From Balamuthia mandrillaris (lineage: Eukaryota > Discosea > Longamoebia > Balamuthiidae), in assembly GCA_031835245.1 (NCBI GenBank), contig JAVKOQ010000549.1:1-28317 (forward strand): DNA of 28,317 bases. Reading direction: 5' to 3'. Positions 21,282 to 28,317 of the stretch are shown piece by piece. How positions within the stretch are numbered: position 1 is the stretch's first letter; the number at the start of each line of letters is the position of its first letter. The notes under the pieces are model-generated. The model was not told the DNA's origin. It did no database searches and saw nothing but the letters and a program-made list of their open reading frames with translations. Both the position numbers and the translations under genes were made by a program.

Positions 21282-21866
21282 CTCCACGATAGAGGGAGCA
21301 CCACCGCAGTTGAGCGAACGAACGAAAGAACAAAACAGAGAGGCACAAAAACAAAGGGATAAGAGTAGTACCCTTACAAAGGGAGATACATACTAGAGCT
21401 CCTTAAAATAGTTGGAGGCTTTGATGTTGGTTGTCAAGATGTGTTCCATGTTCATGGTGTCCTCGTTGCCCCAAACCTCCAGCGTGTTCTCCGCCTCCTT
21501 AGCCTTCTTCCTCGCCTCTTTCTGCCTCTTGGCCTCCTCCTCCTCTTCCTTCGTCATTTGTGGCTGCTGTTGCTGTGGCGGCACTTCACCAGACATCAAC
21601 TGCCTAGCTAAATTTGGCGGTGGCAGCGGCACTCCCGATACCACAGCAGTGGCTTGGGGTACGCCTGCTGCTGCCCAATAGGGGTCTTGCGGTGGCAGGC
21701 CGGTGGAAGCGGATGAAGGAGGAGGCTGGGCGTAATAGGGAGGATAGCCCATTGGTGGCGGGGCCATCATGAACGGTTGCTGTGGTGGCGCGTAGTAGCC
21801 TCCAGGCATGGGCATTGGCGCTCCAGGTGGTGGAGGATATCCGCTGGCGGGTGGTGGATATTGCAT
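19779..21866 (-). CDS. PRPF38B: Pre-mRNA-splicing factor 38B
   Basis: Nuclear splicing factor of the PRP38 family, tied to the tri-snRNP and spliceosome activation. Five exons on the minus strand: 21866-21394, 21207-21149, 20785-20665, 20606-20472 and 20400-19779; 469 residues in exact phase. Residues 1-110 are Pro/Gln/Met/Tyr-rich, and residues ~110-130 are a charged helix. The PRP38 domain covers ~133-300: GNEDTMNMEHIL, YLKTYHQILDEIYNQVDNLEPW, STAFCLLYKCFTIRLTRKQM, TYLRL-like IYLRLTCPP, WSWFEPYLDDPEELTVKAG, FGILWPRVPVP. The C-terminus is Arg/Ser/Asp-rich, with an RD-dipeptide run coded by an imperfect CTGTCT-type repeat (plus strand 20000-20110). Introns 1 and 2 hold GA (sense CU) microsatellites. 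The last acceptor is chosen at TGAAG after 20401 because it restores the conserved IGRF segment. It shares a promoter region with CHMP6. Confidence 0.93.
20841..20875. repeat. (GA)n microsatellite in PRP38B intron 2
   Basis: About 17 GA units, CU in the transcript, some 55 nt upstream of the CAG acceptor at 20786. Confidence 0.95.
21247..21279. repeat. (GA)n microsatellite in PRP38B intron 1
   Basis: About 16 GA units, CU in the transcript, some 39 nt upstream of the acceptor at 21208. Confidence 0.95.
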
Positions 21867-22161
21867 CGCTTCTCTCCCTTTCCTCTCGTCGACGCTCCTG
21901 CCCTTTGCCCCCTGTCGGATGAGCTAAGCGCGCGCTTTTCTTTTTTTGTCTTAAAAAAAAATGTTTGACCTGAGGGGCAGAGTTTTTCCGGTTTTTGTTC
22001 TGCAACTATTCGTACTGCCCCTCAGGTGATGTCGACACAGACCGAAGAGAGGACTGGAGAGAGGACAGGGGAGAACGGGAAAACGAACGAACCCAGAGGG
22101 GGAGTGCTGCAGGGAGAGAGAGAGGTTCGCCATCGCCCCACCACCAAAGGAAGTAACAAAT
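21867..22161. promoter_or_regulatory. Divergent promoter region between PRP38B and CHMP6
   Basis: These 295 bp separate the two start codons. The middle holds a 13-bp perfect inverted repeat (21968-21980 with 22015-22027). The left side is T- and A-rich (21937-21961); the right side, presumably CHMP6 leader, is purine-rich (22040-22130). Confidence 0.6.
21968..22027. repeat. 13-bp perfect inverted repeat in the divergent promoter
   Basis: The arms are ACCTGAGGGGCAG (21968-21980) and its exact reverse complement CTGCCCCTCAGGT (22015-22027), separated by 34 bp. It sits roughly midway between two opposed start codons. It could be paired binding sites for one factor or a cruciform/hairpin. Confidence 0.85.
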
Positions 22162-23218
22162 ATGGGCGGCTTGTTTTCCTCCCTGGGGGCCAAGAATGGC
22201 AGGACACAGGCAAATGGGGTGAGCGTTGGTCGTCACGACATTGCTGTGCTGGACCTAAAGGTCCAAAGAGACAAGCTGCATGCCTATCAGACCAAAGTAG
22301 GCCTATCTCCACCCTCACTAGTCTGTTTTTTTTCAGAACAAGGTTTTGATGAAGTTTTTGTTTGGTTAAACAGCTGGAAGGAATGATACTAAGGGAACAA
22401 GAAATAGCCCTAGCATTGTTGAAGCAGGACAAACGGCAAAAGGCCTTGTTGGCCCTCAAAACCAAACGCTACCAGCAGAGCCTTCTTGAAAAGTCCGAAC
22501 GGCAGCTGCAAAACATACAAGAAATGGTTTTACCTCCGCTCCTTTCTCCTCTTTTCTTTGTCCGTTTGCCAGTTGTGGTGATCACATGCTGAAACAGACT
22601 CTTTTTGTTTTTGTTTCGTGTTTGTGGTGCTGCTATGAAGGTGGACTCTCTGGAGTTTGCACAGTTGGAACAGAAAGTTTTTGCCAGCTTGAAGGCTGGC
22701 AATGCTGCCCTGGAGCAGATACATCGCGTGATGAGCGTGGAGGCAGTGGAAGACCTTTTATCTGAGACACAAGAGGCTCTTGAAACCCAACGGGTGAGCA
22801 TTCCATCGTCTTTTTTCCTGTGGCTGTCCTTATTTCTTTCTGCTTTCTTCCTTCTTCTTCACTCTTTCTCTCCTTGTCTTCCTTTTTTCTTCTTGCTGAC
22901 ACGGACACCGATGTGGCTGCCCATCAATAATAGGAAATCGAACAAATGCTTGGCTCTCATCTAACGAAGGAGGACGAGGAGGACATCGAGTTGGAACTGG
23001 AAGCTCTACAAAAGGAAGAGGCCTTGCATGGGCTGCCGGAAGTTCCGCAGACATCGCCGGTAACACGTCCCGATGAAAAGGTACCAACACCAGAACCAAA
23101 GCAAACGACCAAAGGTACCTCCTTGCTCTTTTCTTTTGATGAGTTAATGCACATGTTCATAATTTTATTGCTCTTCTTAGGGGAACCCAAGGAGAAAGTT
23201 ATGCTTGCTGCAAGTTGA
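22162..23218 (+). CDS. CHMP6: Charged multivesicular body protein 6 (ESCRT-III, VPS20)
   Basis: ESCRT-III subunit that links ESCRT-II to CHMP4/Snf7 polymer growth on endosomal membranes. Five exons, 22162-22296, 22374-22526, 22641-22793, 22934-23114 and 23181-23218, give 219 residues in exact phase. It starts MGGLFSSLG, an N-myristoylation-type glycine as in human CHMP6 (MGNLF). Core helices match the family: LKVQRDKLHAYQTK, the basic alpha-2 region LKTKRYQQSLLEKSE, IEFTQ-like LEFAQLEQKV, and HRVMSVEAVEDLLSETQEA. Then come the acidic LTKEDEEDIELELEALQ and a Pro-rich LPEVP (ESCRT/MIM2-type) segment. The end, VMLAAS, is close to the human LVAAS. The start choice follows the myristoylation motif. 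It is 295 bp from the divergent PRP38B gene. Confidence 0.95.
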
Positions 23219-23747
23219 AGCCTAGGTTTGTTTTCTCCTTCCCATTCGAGTAAAATTGTACATACATAAACGTGAGGTTCCCCTTCTCCCTTTGGCCACA
23301 TGCCCATTAGGTTGCGGGGTGGCTGGAATGCCGTTCAGATTTCCCGTGTTGGGAATTTTGGCGTAATCGAGAGTTTGATTTACCATTGACAGAGAAATTT
23401 CGTGTCAAATCGTAAATCAAATCGATTGAACTCTGATCTAAATCACTGAGGGGGCATTTCTTAAACTCACAAAAAAAAAAACAGCCGAAAAAAAAGAAGT
23501 GAAAAAAAAAACTGAAGGAGAGCGCGCAGAGGTTTCTTTCAGTTTTGAAGTTTGGACCGCGTTGTTTCTATTTTTATTTCTGGTTTCGTTCCTTTCAGTT
23601 TTAACTGTTTGTTTACACTTAACGACACCATCACGCGCGCATCTTCTTGTGTTTGGATTTATTTTGTTTCTCTTTGTGCTACACTACGCTTTTTCGCCTT
23701 TGGCCTTCTCAACCCCTCTTTTAGAGTTGCGCTGAACGAACAATAAT
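23219..23747. other. Intergenic stretch between CHMP6 and the HUWE1-like gene
   Basis: This holds the CHMP6 3' UTR and the promoter and leader of the E3 ligase gene, both on the plus strand. A 10-bp inverted repeat, TTTGATTTAC at 23374-23383 with GTAAATCAAA at 23412-23421, has a 28-bp loop. A-runs lie at 23470-23512, followed by a T-rich stretch to the start codon. No additional gene was seen. Confidence 0.55.
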
Positions 23748-24293
23748 ATGCACATCAAAGCAAAGAAATCTACCACAACCGAAGTTACGGTTCGTAAGAG
23801 CACACTTTATTACCCTTTTTCAAACAAAACAACCAAAAAGAAATAAATAAATCTCCACACTCCAATTTTCTTCAGTAGTTTTCTCACTCACTCACTTCTG
23901 CAACTACCAGAACGATATAGCTATAAGCCTAACCAATTGTACAGATGCGGAGCTCTTAGATAAGTTGCGTACCTTTAATGACACCGAATGGGCTTTTAGT
24001 GAGGTTCTTTACCCTTTGCTTTCTTCCCCTTTGCTTTCATGTTTCTGTGCTTTGTTTGTCTTTGTCGACATCTGTCTCCTCTCTCCTCTCTTTCTTCCGC
24101 GGAGAGAGTTTTCTATTTCTGACTTTCAGAGTCATTCCTTTATTTTTCTAGGGAGACATCCACCAATGGATAGCTGTGCTAAACCGTTTCGACGATGTGC
24201 TTGCGGATAGCTTGAAGCCTGTTCATTTTGTAGCACCAAACGAAACTGTGGTGGCCGTTCCTATTCCAAAAGAGTGAGTATACTTTGGTTCCT

Positions 24294-24332
<39 letters not shown>

Positions 24333-27300
24333 TCCACTAACCTTGTCCAACACTCATACTTGTGCAACAGTTCCTTTCCCCGAGATTTGGTGATTGCTGT
24401 CGTACAATTCACAACGAAGATCCTCGGTAACTGTTCAAACAAGTACCTCTACAACTCGGTGGAGAGACTGGTGCCTCTGCTTCGCTTCCCAGACTCAGAG
24501 CTTGTGGTGTGTGGCCTTCAAGCTCTCACAACACTGGTTTCTAGGCATCGCACTCGCATCACAACTCAAATTACTGCTGATCCTACGTTCGGATCTATGT
24601 TATTTCAGCTAGCTCAAGGATGGGGAGGGAGAGAAGACGGCCTTGGTTTGCTCTACTGTTGCAGCAACTCTGATGTGACATCAAAGGTACCGAACTTTAC
24701 TATGACCTTTCGTTAATTCTGTCTGACGGTATGCTGACCAACTCTTTCACCGTTAGTTGTCCACTGGTGCTAGTCTTAATTTCGAGTTCTATACTGACGA
24801 GGCAGACATTGCCAGCAAAAAAACCGAGCTGGAAAAAATCTTGGAAAAGAACAAAACCTCCCAAGAAACTACAACAACAAACGAGACCCAGCCTTCTGGC
24901 ATCACATCCGTAAGTCCTCAAGCAGATAGTGAGAAGGAGAAACGAGCGAAAGAGTCGGAAGAAAAGAAAGAACGAGAAAGACAGAAAGCATCAAGGAGAT
25001 TGGCTCTGGGTTTTCCTCATCCCGGACAAACTGCCATTCACATCCCTAACATGCACCGTTTCGAGGAGAGCGATCTAACTGTATTGGAGGAGCTGGTGAC
25101 TAAGTACCGTGTCCCAGATGACCTTCACTTCTCTTTGCTGCAACGCATTCGCGTAGCCAGATCATTTCCTTCTGTGGATCAACGCCGAAACATGCTTCGG
25201 ATACAGCTATTGGCCTTTACTGTTTTAGCTCAAGCTCAAGTAGACGCAAATCTTCTCAACACATTTTTCCTTCAACAGCCCGAATACATCTCTGAGCTTG
25301 TGGAGCTCGTTCGTACTGAGACCTCCGGCATTCCAACGGAGTTTAGGACCTTAGCCATCAACGCCCTTCACGCCACCATTATGGACCGCACCAGTTTGCC
25401 AAAGCTCATTGCCGCCACAGGCAGCGCTCAGCACCACGGAGATATTCCCTCCATGATCAACAAGAGCGTGGCCACACTGACCAGTTCCATTCAGCACCCT
25501 GTCTTCACCATTGCGTTTGTGGAGGCCCTTTTCTCTTTCGTATCTTCTCTGGTGGCCACCCCTGAAGGCGCTGCTGCCTTAAGTACATCTGGAATGATTG
25601 GGTCGTTGCTGCCTCTGCTGCGGCATCCTGACTCAAATCACATCCCCATTGTGTTGCAATATCTCAACATGCTGGAAAGCTTTGTTTCAAACAACGCCAG
25701 CAGCAGCAACGTTCGTGCCCTCTTCCGAGACTTGGGTGGCTTGGAAGCTCTTATCGATCGCTTCAATCAAGAAATTGCGCGAATCGAGAACCGACCGAAA
25801 CAGACAGAGGAGGCAATGCTACTCGAACCTGATGAAAAAGACAAAGGCAAACAGAAAGTAGCATCAGCACCAACATCCGCTGCTCCAGGTACCCTGCAGT
25901 CCTCTTGTTTTTTTTTTTGTTTTTGTTTTAAAATTATTATTATTCTTTTTGTCTCTGATCTCTTTCCTCTCTCCTTTGTATATCTAACTTGTTCACGTAG
26001 GAACCCAACTGCCCTCCACCACAATTTCTTTTCTCTCAACCTTGTTGCGAGTTTTTGCACTGTTTTCTGATGGTGGGCGGCGAAGTGCCACTCGGTTAAC
26101 AGGTCTAACGGAAGGGCCGTTTCCAGTTTCTCTCTGTCATGTCTTGAAGCATTACGACATGTTTGGCGAAACACTGTTCTCTCTGGGTACGTTCGGTGTC
26201 CTGAAGTAACATTCGAGAGAGCATACAACTTACTTTATCTTTTTTCATTCGCAGCTTTGACAATAACATCCCGTATTCTGAATAATGATCCCACTCGTTT
26301 TCCTCAACTAAAAGAGACCACTCTTCCCGATCAAATTATTGAGTTCATCAAGACGGACATCCCTGTCTCTTCCATGGTAAATCCTCCACCCATATGTGAA
26401 GATTTCTCCCTCCCTTTCTTTACCTGTCTGACTTATAGAGTGGTTCGCACTTTCAGATTATCACCACCATTCCTGCCGTGTTAAGTTCTATCTGCTTGCA
26501 CGAGAAAGGCTTGGCTTTGGTCAAAGACAGCCAAGTGGTAGACACCCTTTTATCTCTCTTCATCCGCAAGAAATATGCTACTGTACTCAGGAAAGGAGAC
26601 ACCGCTTCCGTGCTTGGATCTGGAATGGACGAGCTTTCCCGTCACCATACCACGCTTAGGCCATTGGCGGTAAATGCTGTTGTCAACATATTGAAGGAAG
26701 TTTGCTCCATTGGAGGCATCGATTGGGAGGCCGAAGAGAAGCTGGAGGAGCAGAAGAAGCAGAAGAAAGGGAAGCAAAGGTCTTCTACCAAAAAGGATGA
26801 AAAACAAGAAGAAACTGTAGAGAGCGAAGAAGGAGGACAAATGCAAACGGAGAAGCAAACTGCATCTACTGAAGAGCTGGCTAAAGAGGACAAAGACCAA
26901 TCTGCACTCCCCTCCTACATCGATAACATTGGCAGATTTTTGGAACAATTCCTCGCCAACAACGAACACGGACGGCTGTTCATTAATAGCAAAGGCCTTG
27001 AGCATTTGCTGAGGTTATTTAGACTGCCCTCGCTCTCACCATCATTTCCCAGTAGCCAAGCGGCTCACTACCTCACTGTATCTCTTCGCGCTTTGTCGGC
27101 AAACCATTCTGCTCGCTTGGTGAGATCCGTTTTGAACAGTATGCACCTTCAGTTTGTGGCATTAGACGCACTTCATCCAACTTGGCGTGAAGGCTCTGGC
27201 TTTATACAAGAGCACGGTACCGCTTTCTCTTCTATTCATCACCTTCTCTTTTTTTTTTTTGTTCAACTGTTTAACTGAAAAAGAATTGCCAATACTGGTT

Positions 27301-28317
27301 TTAAACATTTATAGATGATCCTCAGCTAATTGCCGCCCTACGCAGCATGGACTGTTATGCAAGCGTGCTCTCCGATCTAGTTCGCGACCCCAACGGACTT
27401 TCTCACTCACCCTTCGCCAGCCTATCTGAATGGACGACAGGAAACGGAATCGCTGTCTGTCTTGCCATGGGTCAGCTACAGCGATGCATCCTTTGGGAGA
27501 TTGCCAGCGTCAGCTACGGAGAGCGCCAAAAGGAGAAAGAGGCCTCTGCTATGGAATTAGAGTCTGGAAGTTCTGAAGGCGGGACAAGTTCGACTCTTGT
27601 GGCTACGGAAGAAGAGGAAGAAGAGGCCGCCGAGACAGAGACCGGAGACAGTGATGCAGCAGCGCAAGGGCAATCGACATCAGCTGAGGACGAGGCTGCA
27701 AAGAGAGCCAAGAAGGAGAAGCACAAGACTAAGGCCGTCTCTATCCATCTTATTTCTAGCATCCACTCTCTGTCGCAGTCGCTGGCCAAGGTTCTGGCGC
27801 TACCCTCCCGAAGGAGCGAGGATAAAATCGTTTTGGGTATTGTCCAAACTCTGGCCAAAATCCTTTTGGACCACATTGTATGGACGCCGAAAGGTTTTGA
27901 GGAAGACGAACACCAGGCAGTCGTTAAGAGCGCCTACCTGGGAAGCGTCATCGGAGAACTTCGCTCTTTGCTCTTCCATGAGCAGAAACAAGTAACTCAT
28001 ACTCTTCTCCTTCACGCCTTCAAGCACGTAGATGCTCTTCCCCACTTCCTCAAAGCCTTTGAATGGACGACCGCCAAGTACATGGACCTTCGCAAACAGG
28101 AGCTTGCAGAAGAAGCTTTGCAGATCAAAGGGAATGAGGGCAAAGGCAAGGACAAAGCTGAACTCGAAGCAACTTCCTCTAAGCCATCGACTACCAACCC
28201 AGCAGGAGAGGAAAAGGTGAAAGTGGAAATGAAGATAGTGAAAGCGGCTCTGTTGACTTTTGGCACCTTCATCAAATACCTCACTTCTGGACACATGTTG
28301 TTGGGATCAGACGTAAC
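23748..28317 (+). CDS. HUWE1: HUWE1/TOM1-type HECT E3 ubiquitin ligase, N-terminal part (continues off right edge)
   Basis: Giant HECT-type ubiquitin ligase; only the N-terminal armadillo-like region is in the window, without the UBA or HECT domains. Exons: 23748-23793, 23945-24003, 24152-24273, 24371-24686, 24757-25888, 26001-26186, 26255-26376, 26457-27216 and 27315 onward; 1248 residues so far, all phases closing. It aligns in order with HUWE1: AELLDKLRTFND, HQWIAVLNRFDDVLADS, GGREDGLGLLYCC, LNFEFYTDEA, VTKYRVPDDLHFSLLQRIRVARSF, ATGSAQHHGDIPSMI, TSGMIGSLLPLL (DUF908/DUF913-like), ICLHEKGLALV, GDTASVLGSGMDELSRHH, INSKGLEHLLRLF. Charged inserts not shared with HUWE1 lie near residues 200-265, 750-815 and 990-1050. 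A GTAAC at 28313-28317 may be the next donor. The start MHIKAKKSTTTE fits by phase and by the basic family N-terminus. Confidence 0.88.
24298..24330. repeat. (CT)n microsatellite in HUWE1-like intron 3
   Basis: About 16 CT units in the sense strand, starting about 24 nt after the GTGAGT donor at 24274. Confidence 0.95.

Noticed and set aside
20970-21287. Minus-strand frame beginning with a Leu-Ser repeat
   Set aside because: It is the translated (CT)n microsatellite of PRP38B intron 1 joined to exon 2, not a separate gene.
27800-28294. Minus-strand open frames opposite the HUWE1-like last exon
   Set aside because: The plus-strand frame continues HUWE1 similarity in phase; the antisense frames are composition shadows.
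1-28317. Mobile or virus-like elements, CRISPR arrays, operons
   Set aside because: No transposase, reverse transcriptase, capsid or terminal-repeat signature was seen; the repeats present are simple microsatellites, and the genes are individually promoted and spliced.

Overview
This is a gene-dense, intron-rich nuclear segment of a eukaryote, most likely a unicellular protist. Intron structure was read by hand: exon phases close without error for nine of the ten recognisable or large protein genes. The exception is one junction in the kinase gene. Introns are short (mostly 50-190 nt), intergenic gaps are a few hundred bases, and the gene set is plainly eukaryotic. A free-living amoeba (Amoebozoa) would fit the mix of a PH-CRIB-kinase PAK, a bacterial-style GH15 enzyme and CU-repeat-laden introns, but that placement is inference. 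No mobile element, virus-like element or CRISPR array was seen.

Layout, left to right. 82-812 (-) is the 5' part of an unrecognised Ser-rich/coiled-coil gene that runs off the left edge. 1654-2420 (-) is ribosomal protein uL13 (RPL13A). It is divergent to 2663-3468 (+), RNA polymerase III subunit RPC9/CRCP, which has a long acidic tail. 3560-3850 (-) is a small protein with strikingly regular cysteines. 4070-7059 (-) is a PH-CRIB-kinase PAK (Cla4-like) ending in a CaaX-type tetrapeptide. 7459-8226 (-) is the nucleolar rRNA-processing factor Cgr1/CCDC86. It is divergent to 8465-16211 (+), an 18-exon gene for a 2063-residue protein with about eight degenerate repeats of roughly 160 residues that I cannot assign to a named family. 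16437-16509 (+) is tRNA-Ala(AGC). 16778-19713 (+) is a GH15 trehalase/glucoamylase-type hydrolase. 19779-21866 (-) is splicing factor PRP38B. It is divergent to 22162-23218 (+), the ESCRT-III subunit CHMP6/VPS20. 23748-28317 (+) is the N-terminal third or less of a HUWE1/TOM1-type HECT E3 ligase, open at the right edge.

The genes are mostly housekeeping and do not form one pathway. uL13, RPC9, Cgr1 and the tRNA all serve translation or ribosome biogenesis; the rest serve splicing, membrane remodelling, signalling, sugar metabolism and ubiquitination. Three head-to-head pairs (uL13/RPC9, Cgr1/giant protein, PRP38B/CHMP6) share short intergenic promoters. Two tail-to-tail pairs (RPC9/Cys-rich, GH15/PRP38B) leave under 100 bp between stop codons.

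The most interesting signals are the giant repeat protein, the CaaX end on the PAK kinase, the duplicated CX7C-X11-CX7C protein, the unusual splice-donor spectrum (about 19 of 60 donors are GTAC), and the consistent CU-sense polarity of the intronic microsatellites.
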